Both the position numbers and the translations under genes were made by a program. Of a stretch of 64,000 bases of DNA, positions 18,010-25,528 are shown in pieces (within the stretch, counting starts at the first letter, position 1; every line of letters begins with the position of its first letter). This DNA comes from RPQJ01 sp963777725. Lineage in GTDB: Bacteria; Pseudomonadota; Gammaproteobacteria; Steroidobacterales; Steroidobacteraceae. Location of the stretch: positions 124,001-188,000 of the forward strand of contig CAVZRR010000020.1 in the NCBI GenBank assembly GCA_963777725.1, in the 5' to 3' direction. The notes beneath the pieces were generated by a model, which ran no database searches, was not told the origin of the DNA, and saw only the letters and a program-made list of their open reading frames with translations.

Positions 18010-18159
18010 CGAGCCCCCATCGACCGCCGCGGCGGCCTGTCCGTAAAGGAATTAGATAGTTCTAAATTATCGATCCGCCACGGCCGGCCGCGCCTGAGCA
18101 TTTGCCGCAGCAGGCAGTGTTGCCGGCGCGCAACGAGCGCAGCCGTCGCCCCGTGTGGT

Positions 18160-18387
18160 TCAAGCCTTGCGGCGCAGCACGAACCTGAAGACGTTGCCCT
18201 CGGTCGACTGCTCGATCAGCTCGTGGCCGGTCGTGCGGCTGAATGCGGCGAAGTCCTTGACGGCGCCCGGGTCCGTGGCGAGCACTTCGAGCGTCCCGCC
18301 GGGCGGCAGCGCCATGATCGCCTTCTTGGCCTTGAGGATCGGCAGCGGGCAATTGAGCCCCTTAGCGTCCAGTGTCTGGTCAGCCAT
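18160..18387 (-). CDS. tusA: Sulfur carrier protein TusA
   Basis: This 75-residue protein has the TusA/SirA motif with sulfur-carrying Cys13 in GLNCPLPILKAKKAI. TusA moves persulfide sulfur between proteins in the cytoplasm; in sulfur oxidisers it feeds DsrE proteins and the sHdr complex. The ATG at 18387 is preferred, though an in-frame GTG at 18396 would abut the dsrE2 stop. It lies directly behind dsrE2, a pairing common in sulfur oxidisers. Confidence 0.9.
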   Translation of the reverse strand: MADQTLDAKGLNCPLPILKAKKAIMALPPGGTLEVLATDPGAVKDFAAFSRTTGHELIEQSTEGNVFRFVLRRKA

Positions 18388-18396
18388 GTTTCTCAC

Positions 18397-18891
18397 TCAG
18401 ATGAAAAGGTTGATTTCCGACTGCGTCGCGACCTCGATGTAGGTCGCGGCGCCGCCGAGCTCGATGCCGGGGATCATGTCGTCCAGCGTGTACTCGAAAA
18501 GGTCCATCGTCATCTGGCAGGCGATCATCCGCACCTCGGACTCGAGCGCCAGCGCGCGCAGTTCCGGGATCGACGCGACGCCCTTCTTCTTCATCATGTT
18601 CTGCATCATCACCGTGGCGCCGGCATCCACGCCCGGGATCATCGACGCGAAGTTGGGCATGCCCATGTGGCCGCCCATCATCGGCATCTTCATCGCCGGG
18701 TTGCCGAGCGGCGTCATCTTCAGGTCGAGGTTCTTCAGCAGCAGCGACAGGCCGTAGAACGTGAAGAACAGCGTCACGTTGAGGCCCATGGCCGCGGCCG
18801 TGGTCGACAGGATGAACGGTGGATAAGCCCAGTCGAGCGAGCCCTTCGTGACGATGATGGACATGCTCTTGGTGCCGGATGCGTCGGCCAT
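18397..18891 (-). CDS. DsrE2-like DsrE-family sulfurtransferase
   Basis: This 164-residue protein belongs to the DsrE/DsrF superfamily. It has the subgroup pattern SIIVTKGSLDWAYPP near the N-terminus, FFTFYGLSLL, the insert PLGNPAM plus a methionine-rich loop, and a likely sulfur-binding Cys125 in RMIACQMTMDLF. This matches DsrE2-type proteins that occur with TusA. It should accept persulfide sulfur and pass it to or from TusA. The gene is divergent from the HDAC-lipoate block; a shared AT-rich promoter region lies at 18892-18985. Confidence 0.8.
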   Translation of the reverse strand: MADASGTKSMSIIVTKGSLDWAYPPFILSTTAAAMGLNVTLFFTFYGLSLLLKNLDLKMTPLGNPAMKMPMMGGHMGMPNFASMIPGVDAGATVMMQNMMKKKGVASIPELRALALESEVRMIACQMTMDLFEYTLDDMIPGIELGGAATYIEVATQSEINLFI

Positions 18892-18985
18892 GATGGAACT
18901 CCCGTCGAGTTTTCGTGCAGTCGGTCGCGGCGGAAATTAACAGAGATCCCTTTATTAGCAAAGTCGAATAAATTAGGCTCGCGCG

Positions 18986-20170
18986 ATGTTCGCTGCGGAC
19001 CCGACCACGCGAGACCTCGTGATGCGATGCAGCAATGCTGCGGCGACGGCGCGTGCAGCAGGGGCGCTGTTCGTCGCGAGCGATTTCTGCCGCCGCCCGG
19101 GCTTCGGCCAGCATCATCCGCTGTCGATCCCGCGCGTGTCCGCAGTGCTCGATTTGTGTGCGTGTCTCGGATGGCTGGATGAGAAGCATTTGCGACGGAG
19201 CCGCGTCGCGACCGTCGCGGAACTCGGTTCGTTCCACGATCCGGAGTACGTCGCCGCCTTGCGCGCGAGCGATGCGGCCGGCCGCGTCGAGCCGTCGATC
19301 CGCGAGCGCCACGGTTTCGGCAACTTCGAGAACCCGCTCTTCCCCGGCGTGTTCGAGCGTGCCGCGACCGCGGTGGGCGGCTCGATCCTCGCGGCCGATC
19401 TCGCACTCGAGGGGCGCGCGGTCTTCCACCCGGCCGGCGGCACGCACCACGGCCGGCGCGATCGCGCGAGCGGCTTCTGCTACTTCAACGACCCGGTGTT
19501 CGCGATCCGGCGACTGCTCGAGCGTGGCGTGGGACGCGTGCTGTACGCCGATCTCGATGCCCATCACGGGGACGGCGTGCAGGATGCGTTCCTCGACGAT
19601 CCGCGCGTGCGGGTCGTCTCGATCCACGAGGACGGACGCTGGCCGCACAGCGGCGCTGCGTCGGACCGAGGTCACGGCCATGCGACGAACCTGCCGGTGC
19701 CGGCAGGCTGCAACGACAGCGAGTTCGCGTTCCTGATCGACGCGGTGGTCGTGCCGCTCGCCACTGGTTTTGCGCCAGAGGCCGTCGTGATCACCTGCGG
19801 GACCGACGCGCTCGCTGGCGACCCGCTGTCGCGCATGGCGCTGAGCAACGGCGCGCTGTGGTCTGCCGTGGAGCGATTGACCGGCTTCGCCGCTCCGGCC
19901 GTCGTTCTGGGCGGCGGCGGCTACAACCCGTGGACGCTCGCGCGTTGCTGGACGGGCCTGTGGGGCCGGTTGAGCGGCCGGCAAATACCGGTGGTCCTGC
20001 CGGCCGAAGCGCAGTTAATCTTGCGCAGCCTGGGCTGCGACCTGATCGACGATGAGGACGTCGAGCCCGCGTGGCTCGAGACGCTTGCCGACGAGCCGCG
20101 GCCCGGGCCGGTGCGGTCGGCGGTGCGGGCACTGGCAGCAGAGGGGAGGGTGGCGCATGACATGGCTTGA
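18986..20170 (+). CDS. Histone deacetylase / acetoin-utilisation family hydrolase
   Basis: This 394-residue protein has a complete zinc hydrolase site of the arginase-deacetylase fold. It includes the His154/His155 dyad in GGTHHG, SGFCYFND, zinc ligands Asp191 and His193 in DLDAHHGDG, Asp274 in CGTDALAGDP and Tyr313 in GGGGYN. Such enzymes remove acyl groups from lysine or polyamine amines, or cleave related amides. Its 3' end overlaps the first radical SAM gene by 14 bases, so it is coupled to lipoate assembly. A role in trimming lysine-bound octanoyl, lipoyl or other acyl groups is a hypothesis. The ATG at 19022 is an alternative start. Confidence 0.85.
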   Translation: MFAADPTTRDLVMRCSNAAATARAAGALFVASDFCRRPGFGQHHPLSIPRVSAVLDLCACLGWLDEKHLRRSRVATVAELGSFHDPEYVAALRASDAAGRVEPSIRERHGFGNFENPLFPGVFERAATAVGGSILAADLALEGRAVFHPAGGTHHGRRDRASGFCYFNDPVFAIRRLLERGVGRVLYADLDAHHGDGVQDAFLDDPRVRVVSIHEDGRWPHSGAASDRGHGHATNLPVPAGCNDSEFAFLIDAVVVPLATGFAPEAVVITCGTDALAGDPLSRMALSNGALWSAVERLTGFAAPAVVLGGGGYNPWTLARCWTGLWGRLSGRQIPVVLPAEAQLILRSLGCDLIDDEDVEPAWLETLADEPRPGPVRSAVRALAAEGRVAHDMA

Positions 20171-21194
20171 ATCGATCGGCGCGATCGAGGAATACGAGGA
20201 CGTCGTGCTGGATGCCGCGCTGGTCGCGGATCTCGAGCGTCACGCGGCGGGCGCGGCGCCGCGGCCGATCCGGTTCTCGACGCCGACGTTCAAGGATTAC
20301 GCGAGCACCGAACTCAAGGGTTGCTCGAAGAACAGCTTCCCGTCGTTCTCGATCACGGCGGGCGCCTGCGGCCTCAACTGCGACCACTGCCGCGCCGAGA
20401 TCCTGAAGCCGATGCTCGCGGCCACGTCGCCGGCGATGCTCGACCAGAAGGTCCGCCACCTGGTCGCGACGCAGGACCTGCAGGGCTTCCTGCTGTCGGG
20501 CGGCTCGAATCGCCGCAACGAGATTCCCTACGAGCGCTATTACCCGGTCGTCGAGCGGCTGAAGCGGGATTTCCCGCAGATGAGCATCGCGATCCACACG
20601 GCACTCACCGACGAGGCGGGCGCGCGCGCGATGGAAGCGGCCGGTGTCGACACGGCCATGATGGACGTGATCGGCGCCGAGGAGACCATTCGCGAGGTCT
20701 ACCACCTCGACCGACCGGTCGAGGATTTCGAAGCGACGCTCGCGGCGCTGTGCACGACCTCGATGAAGGTCAGTCCACACATCGTCGTCGGTCTCCACTA
20801 CGGGCGGATCGTGGGCGAACCGACTGCGCTCGACATCGTCAGCCGCCACGCCGTCGAGGCGCTGGTGCTGGTGGTCGTGATGCCGTTCTACGCGAAGCCC
20901 GGCCTGTTCGCGGTCCCGGACACGGCCGACGTGGGCCGGATCTTCGGTGAGGCTCGGCGGCGACTTCCGGATCGCCAGGTGCTGCTCGGCTGCGCACGGC
21001 CGCCGGGGCTGCACAAGCGCGCGGTGGACGCTTACGCAGTGATGGCCGGCCTCGACGGCATCGCGTTTCCGGCCGACGGCGTCGTGGGCGTCGCGCGCGC
21101 CGTGGGGCGCCCGTTCCACCAGGAGCACGCCTGCTGCTCGATCAAGCTCGGCAGCCCGCGTGCCGTTGCAGCGGAACGAACCTGCGCCGCCTGA
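20157..21194 (+). CDS. LipS1/LipS2-type radical SAM lipoyl synthase component
   Basis: This 345-residue radical SAM protein has the cluster motif C71-x3-C75-x2-C78 (ACGLNCDHC). Further cysteines lie upstream (KGCSKNS) and near the C-terminus (EHACCSIKLG), which could hold an auxiliary cluster. Two-protein lipoyl synthases LipS1/LipS2 insert sulfur into octanoyl chains and are known from sHdr gene sets. I do not assign it to S1 or S2 with certainty. The ATG at 20157 follows GAGGGGAGGG at 20141-20150. A second radical SAM gene begins 31 bases after its stop. Confidence 0.75.
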   Translation: MTWLESIGAIEEYEDVVLDAALVADLERHAAGAAPRPIRFSTPTFKDYASTELKGCSKNSFPSFSITAGACGLNCDHCRAEILKPMLAATSPAMLDQKVRHLVATQDLQGFLLSGGSNRRNEIPYERYYPVVERLKRDFPQMSIAIHTALTDEAGARAMEAAGVDTAMMDVIGAEETIREVYHLDRPVEDFEATLAALCTTSMKVSPHIVVGLHYGRIVGEPTALDIVSRHAVEALVLVVVMPFYAKPGLFAVPDTADVGRIFGEARRRLPDRQVLLGCARPPGLHKRAVDAYAVMAGLDGIAFPADGVVGVARAVGRPFHQEHACCSIKLGSPRAVAAERTCAA

Positions 21195-21225
21195 GCGCGT
21201 TGCGAACCTGCGGGGAGAGAGCGAA

Positions 21226-22485
21226 ATGAGTTGCATCAAGCAGGACGCCCAGCCCGACCACGGGTTACCCGGCACCGATCGTGCGTACAACGCGTTCGAC
21301 GGCATGCAGCCGCGCAGGCCGGCGGCCACGCCGGTCGAGGCTCGCAACGGGCGACGCGTCAAGGAATCCGCCGTGCCGCCGCAGGGCGTCTACCTGCCGA
21401 ACAACAACGTGCTGACGCCGGCCATGCGCTCGCCCGAGTACGTGCAAATGTCCAATGCCGCGGCAATTACGCTCGGCATCATGCCGGGCAAGATGCACCG
21501 TTGCGGCTGCACGCGCTGCCTGAACCTGCTGCTCACCTACCCGGAAGGCTGTCGCGCCAATTGCGCGTACTGCGGGCTCGCCCGGCACCGCGAGGCGGAG
21601 CGGGACTACGCCGACCGCAATTTCATCCGCGTGGACTGGCCGGCCGTGCCGATGCAGCAGATCGTCGACATCGTGGCGCGGGATGGCGGGCAGACCCCGT
21701 TCCACCGCATGTGCATCTCGATGATCACGCATCCGCGCTCGGATGCGGACACGGTCGCGGTGCTGAAGGCGTGGACCGCGAAGATCGACCCGGCGACGAT
21801 CCCCGTGTCGATCCTGTCGAACCCGACGACGATGGAACGGGCCGACGTCGAGCGCCTGAAGGACCTCGGCGCGGATATCTTCACGGTCGCGCTCGATGCC
21901 GCGACCCCCGCGCTGTTCGACCGTACGCGCGGCAAGGGCGTGCAGTCGCCGCACAAGTGGCAGAAGTACTGGGACGTGCTGCTCGATGCGCGCGACGTGT
22001 TCGGTCCGCAGAAGTTCGGCGCGCACATCATCGTCGGCATGGGCGAGACGGAGCACGAGGTGCTGTCGCTGGTCCAGCAGCTCGTCGACCTCGGCGGCCA
22101 CAGCCACCTGTTCTGCTTCTTCCCGGAGCAGGGGTCGCTGATGGACCACCTGCCGGCCACGCCGCGCGACCAGTGGCGTCGCGTGCAGCTCGCCCGCTAC
22201 CTGATCGACTACGCTGGCGTGCGCGTCGAGCAGATGCGCTTCGACGCCGAGGGCCGCGTCTCGGACTATGGCCTGCCGCAGGCGGAGCTCGACGACATCG
22301 TCGGCCAGGGCATTGCGTTCCGCACCTCGGGCTGCCCTGGCAAGTTCCGCGACGACGTGTCGGCGTGCGACCGGCCCTACGGGGATTCGCCGCCGAGCAA
22401 CATCGCGAGCTTCCCGTTCCAGCCGAACCAGAAGGACCTGCAGAAGATCCGCCGCCAGCTCAGGATCCCGGTCGTCCAGGGCTGA
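21226..22485 (+). CDS. LipS1/LipS2-type radical SAM lipoyl synthase component (second)
   Basis: This 419-residue radical SAM protein has the cluster motif C109-x3-C113-x2-C116 (GCRANCAYCG). A preceding C93-x-C95-x2-C98 set (HRCGCTRCL) could bind a sacrificial auxiliary cluster. The C-terminal part includes TSGCPGKFRDDVSACDRPYGD. With its neighbour it fits the paired LipS1/LipS2 lipoyl synthases that serve LbpA proteins. The ATG at 21226 has GGGGAGAG upstream. The lipoate ligase gene starts 4 bases after the stop. Confidence 0.75.
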   Translation: MSCIKQDAQPDHGLPGTDRAYNAFDGMQPRRPAATPVEARNGRRVKESAVPPQGVYLPNNNVLTPAMRSPEYVQMSNAAAITLGIMPGKMHRCGCTRCLNLLLTYPEGCRANCAYCGLARHREAERDYADRNFIRVDWPAVPMQQIVDIVARDGGQTPFHRMCISMITHPRSDADTVAVLKAWTAKIDPATIPVSILSNPTTMERADVERLKDLGADIFTVALDAATPALFDRTRGKGVQSPHKWQKYWDVLLDARDVFGPQKFGAHIIVGMGETEHEVLSLVQQLVDLGGHSHLFCFFPEQGSLMDHLPATPRDQWRRVQLARYLIDYAGVRVEQMRFDAEGRVSDYGLPQAELDDIVGQGIAFRTSGCPGKFRDDVSACDRPYGDSPPSNIASFPFQPNQKDLQKIRRQLRIPVVQG

Positions 22486-22489
22486 CGCC

Positions 22490-23569
22490 GTGAGCGGGCG
22501 CTTTCGCGTAGTCGACACCGGCGTCCGCGACGGCCGCTTCAACATCGCCGTCGACCAGGCGATGATCGAGCTGCACCAGGCTGGCCGCATCGCCGACACG
22601 TTCCGGTTCATGCGTTTTCCGCCCACGGCGCTGATCGGCCGCCACCAGGCCCTGGGCCAGGAGATCGACCTGCCGTACTGCCAGGCGCACGGCGTCGGTG
22701 TCGTGCGCCGGATCACCGGCGGCGGCGCGATCTACCTCGACGAGGGCCAGCTCGGCTGGGGACTGATCTTCAGGCGCGCCGCGCTCGGCGCGGTCTCGCT
22801 GCCGGAGCTGGCGCGGGACATCTGTCTCGCGGTCGCGGCCGGGCTGCGCACGCTGGGCGTGGAGGCCCGCTACCGGCCGCGCAACGACATCGAGGTGGAC
22901 GGACGCAAGATCAGCGGGACCGGCGGCTTCTTCGACGGCGAGACGCTGATCTACCAGGGCACCGTGCTGGTCGACATGGATCCGGCGGCGATGGTCGCGG
23001 CACTGCGCGTGCCGCGTGCCAAGCTCGAGAAGCGGCAGCTCGACTCCGCCGCGCAGCGGGTCGTGACCTTGCGCGAGCTGCTCGGCCCGGCGACGCCCGG
23101 CCTGCCTGCGATCCAGCGCGCGCTGCTCGCGGCGTTCGCCGAGCGCTTCGACGTCGAGTGGAGCGAGGAGGCGCTGACTCCGGAGGAGGAGGCGCTGGCG
23201 TGGCGCCATCATCGCGAGGAGATCGGCACCGAGGCGTTCGTGCGGGAGATCGACGATCCCGCGCACGAGGCGGACTTCGCGGCGGGCACGCACGCGTGTC
23301 CGGGCGGCACGATTACCAGTTACCTGAGGCTCGAGGGTCCGGCGCGCAAGCGCGTCGGCCAGTTGCTGATCACCGGCGACTTCTTCGTGGCGCCGCCCCG
23401 CATCGTGCTCGACCTGGAGGCCGCGTTGCGTGGCGCGTACGTCGAGGACATCGGCCCGATCATCGAGCAGTTCTTCCGCGAGCACGCTGTCGAGGCCCTG
23501 TCGGTGACGCCTGTCGACTTCCAATCGTCGATCGAGGAGTCCGTCGCTGCGGCGGCGCGCAGCGCGTGA
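22490..23569 (+). CDS. Lipoate-protein ligase of the sLpl(AB) type
   Basis: This 359-residue protein has the ligase signature RRITGGGAIYLDEGQ and the adenylate-contacting lysine in DGRKISGTGG. A C-terminal accessory domain (LplB-like, about the last 100 residues) follows. LplA-type ligases adenylate lipoate or octanoate and attach it to a target lysine. In sHdr clusters this subtype serves LbpA rather than the classic lipoyl domains. The GTG start at 22490 gives the normal N-terminus. Its stop overlaps the GATase-like gene start (GTGA). The likely substrate protein is the LbpA encoded at 31010. Confidence 0.85.
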   Translation: MSGRFRVVDTGVRDGRFNIAVDQAMIELHQAGRIADTFRFMRFPPTALIGRHQALGQEIDLPYCQAHGVGVVRRITGGGAIYLDEGQLGWGLIFRRAALGAVSLPELARDICLAVAAGLRTLGVEARYRPRNDIEVDGRKISGTGGFFDGETLIYQGTVLVDMDPAAMVAALRVPRAKLEKRQLDSAAQRVVTLRELLGPATPGLPAIQRALLAAFAERFDVEWSEEALTPEEEALAWRHHREEIGTEAFVREIDDPAHEADFAAGTHACPGGTITSYLRLEGPARKRVGQLLITGDFFVAPPRIVLDLEAALRGAYVEDIGPIIEQFFREHAVEALSVTPVDFQSSIEESVAAAARSA

Positions 23570-24258
23570 AGACGCTCGCCGTGCTGCAACACACCTCGGC
23601 CGAGTACCTCGGCCTGATCGAGGACCACCTCGAGGGACGCCGCATCCGCTTTCGCTATTCGCGACCGTTCACTGCGGGCGGCCGGTTGCCAGCGCCGGAG
23701 GCCCTGCAGGACGGGCTCGTCATCCTGGGTGGTGGCCCCTGGGGCAGCGCCGGCAGTCGGGACCTGCCGACGCTCGAGCGCGAGGTCGAGCTCACCCGGC
23801 ATGCGCTCGCGGCGGGCGTGCCGGTGCTCGCGATCGGCCTCGGGGCGCAGATCCTCGCCATCGCGGCCGGCGGATCCTCCACGCCGTGCGGACTGGAGTT
23901 CGAGGTGGGCGAGGCGCAGCGCACGCGACCGGATGCACTCGCCGGATTCCTGCCGGAGCGCTATCCGCTCGTGCTCTACGGTCGTGACCGGCCGCAGCTG
24001 CCGCCGGACGCCGACGTCCTCGCGCGCGACTGGCAGGGCCGGCCCGCATTGTTCCAGGTCGGCGAGCTGGCGCTCGGCTTCACGGGGCACCCCGGCACCA
24101 AGCCCGCGATCGTCGAGGACCTGATCATGGAGTTCGAGGAAGGGCCGGCGGATCCCGGGCCGGCGCTCGCGCAACTGCGCGCGGTGCGCCCGGCGCTCGA
24201 GGACGCGCTGGTGCCGATCATGACGGGCGTCGTCCGCGTGCTGCGGCTGATGCAGTGA
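23566..24258 (+). CDS. Class I glutamine-amidotransferase-like protein lacking the nucleophilic cysteine
   Basis: This 230-residue protein has the overall fold pattern of class I glutamine amidotransferases: a glycine-rich oxyanion strand (GLVILGGGPWGS), a nucleophile elbow at residues 89-95 (AIGLGAQ) and a late GHPGT segment. The elbow has Gly91 where active enzymes carry cysteine, and the usual His-Pro-Glu is degraded, so glutaminase activity is unlikely. It starts at a GTG that overlaps the lipoate-ligase stop. GATase-like genes are known in some sHdr lipoate clusters; a structural or regulatory role in lipoate transfer is inference. Confidence 0.75.
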   Translation: MKTLAVLQHTSAEYLGLIEDHLEGRRIRFRYSRPFTAGGRLPAPEALQDGLVILGGGPWGSAGSRDLPTLEREVELTRHALAAGVPVLAIGLGAQILAIAAGGSSTPCGLEFEVGEAQRTRPDALAGFLPERYPLVLYGRDRPQLPPDADVLARDWQGRPALFQVGELALGFTGHPGTKPAIVEDLIMEFEEGPADPGPALAQLRAVRPALEDALVPIMTGVVRVLRLMQ

Positions 24259-24299
24259 CGGCACCTGCGCCGCACGTATTGTCATGGGCGGCCGATTAC

Positions 24300-24315
24300 A
24301 TTAGGGTGCACTAAT
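24300..24315. promoter_or_regulatory. ATTAG-N6-CTAAT inverted repeat upstream of dsrE3A
   Basis: Five-base inverted arms (24300-24304 and 24311-24315) with a 6-base spacer lie in the 113-base gap before dsrE3A, the first gene of the sHdr operon. A TTGTCA at 24279-24284 could be a -35 element. It is a candidate operator for the ArsR regulator at 36945, but the spacing has not been matched to a known site. Confidence 0.3.
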
Positions 24316-24371
24316 ACATTGGCGGCACCTCATCGTGCTGCAGCGCGTCATCGCGGAGCGGGGTAAAGGGC

Positions 24372-24749
24372 ATGTCCGGCAAACTGATCATCGTCATGGC
24401 GAACACGGATCCGCGCAACGGCGAGGAGCTCGGCGCGCCGATCTTCCAGGCCACCGTCGCGGCCGCGATGGAGTACGAGGTGGACGTGATCTGCACGGCC
24501 ACGTCGGGGCGCCTGATGAAGAAAGGCGTGGCGGAGAGCCTGGTCGTCAAGGAAGGCTCGCCGAAGACGGTTTATGACTTCATCAAGGACGCGCACGAAG
24601 CGGGCGTGAAGTTCTACTGCTGCTCGCCCAACCTGGACCTGTTCGACATGAGCAAGGACGACCTGATCCCGGAATGCTCGGGCATCGTCGGCGGCGCGCA
24701 CCTGATCGAGGAAGTGATGGAGAGCGACGCCAAGGTCCTGACGTACTGA
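24372..24749 (+). CDS. dsrE3A: Sulfurtransferase DsrE3A
   Basis: This 125-residue DsrE-family protein has the Cys83-Cys84 pair in KFYCCSPNLDLF, where DsrE3A carries its single essential cysteine (equivalent to Cys84 in Hyphomicrobium), and ends in the family pattern DAKVLTY. DsrE3A receives sulfur from TusA and hands it to the sHdr system in the cytoplasm. It is the first gene before shdrC1, the normal position. Confidence 0.9.
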   Translation: MSGKLIIVMANTDPRNGEELGAPIFQATVAAAMEYEVDVICTATSGRLMKKGVAESLVVKEGSPKTVYDFIKDAHEAGVKFYCCSPNLDLFDMSKDDLIPECSGIVGGAHLIEEVMESDAKVLTY

Positions 24750-24781
24750 TCGCAGGGCCGCGAGGCGGCCCGGGGGGACGC

Positions 24782-25525
24782 ATGGAACACGCTGGCACAC
24801 GCGTGCAGCAATACATCGGCGATCCGGTCTCGGACGCGCCGCCGGTCGAGCGCGCGAAGCTCGAGGAGATTTTCGCCGACATCCAGGGCGACCTGCGCTT
24901 CGACCACGAGTTGAACGGCTGCCTCAACTGCGGCATCTGCACCGCGACCTGCCCGTCGGCGCACTACTACGACTACAGCCCGCGCGAGATCGTGCAGCTG
25001 CTGTGGACGGAGAACCTCGAGGGCATCTACGACGCGATGCAGGAGAAGATCTGGGCCTGCGCGCAGTGCTACACCTGCGCGGCGCGCTGCCCGTTCGGCA
25101 ATTCGCCGGGCGGGCTCGTGATGCTGATGCGCGAGGTCGCGATCAAGCACGGCATGGAGTCCGCGAAGAACGTGCTGCGGCCGTTCAGCCGCGTGATGCT
25201 CAAGCTGATCTCGACCGGCAACCAGCTGTCGCCGGACATGATCAACAAGGACGGCTTCCCCGACTGGGGCCCGAACATCTCGAAGGTCGACGCGCCGCTG
25301 CAGGTGCTGCGCAAGGCGATCCCGATGCCCACGCTGCACACGACCAAGACGGCCTGGGAAGTGAACCTGAAGACGTCGGTCGAGCTCTACACGATCTGGG
25401 AAGAGACCGGCGTGCTCGCCAGCCTGAAGACCATCGACAAGAACCTCCATGACGTCATCAGCGACATCATGGACGAGAAGCGCGACGAGCTCGAAGAGTG
25501 GCTCGAGGAACAGGAGGAGGACTGA
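24782..25525 (+). CDS. shdrC1: sHdrC1, iron-sulfur subunit of the sulfur-oxidising heterodisulfide-reductase-like complex
   Basis: This 247-residue protein has two [4Fe-4S] motifs, C47-C50-C53-C57 and C93-C96-C99-C103, each CX2CX2CX3CP. The C-terminal half is helical and ends in a very acidic tail. HdrC subunits carry electrons between the HdrA flavin and the HdrB catalytic subunit. It is followed after 3 bases by shdrB1, and the C1-B1-A-H-C2-B2 order identifies the sHdr system. Confidence 0.9.
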   Translation: MEHAGTRVQQYIGDPVSDAPPVERAKLEEIFADIQGDLRFDHELNGCLNCGICTATCPSAHYYDYSPREIVQLLWTENLEGIYDAMQEKIWACAQCYTCAARCPFGNSPGGLVMLMREVAIKHGMESAKNVLRPFSRVMLKLISTGNQLSPDMINKDGFPDWGPNISKVDAPLQVLRKAIPMPTLHTTKTAWEVNLKTSVELYTIWEETGVLASLKTIDKNLHDVISDIMDEKRDELEEWLEEQEED

Positions 25526-25528
25526 ACC

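Noticed and set aside
16609..19182. An 857-codon plus-strand open frame across the fadL-tusA-dsrE2 region
   Set aside because: It is antisense to well-supported genes, is rich in Arg/His/Ala and has no domain; it results from GC-rich codon bias.
20157..22485. Biotin synthase or ThiH-like assignments for the two radical SAM genes
   Set aside because: There is no bio or thi context, while a lipoate ligase and lbpA are in the same island; LipS1/LipS2 is the better fit.
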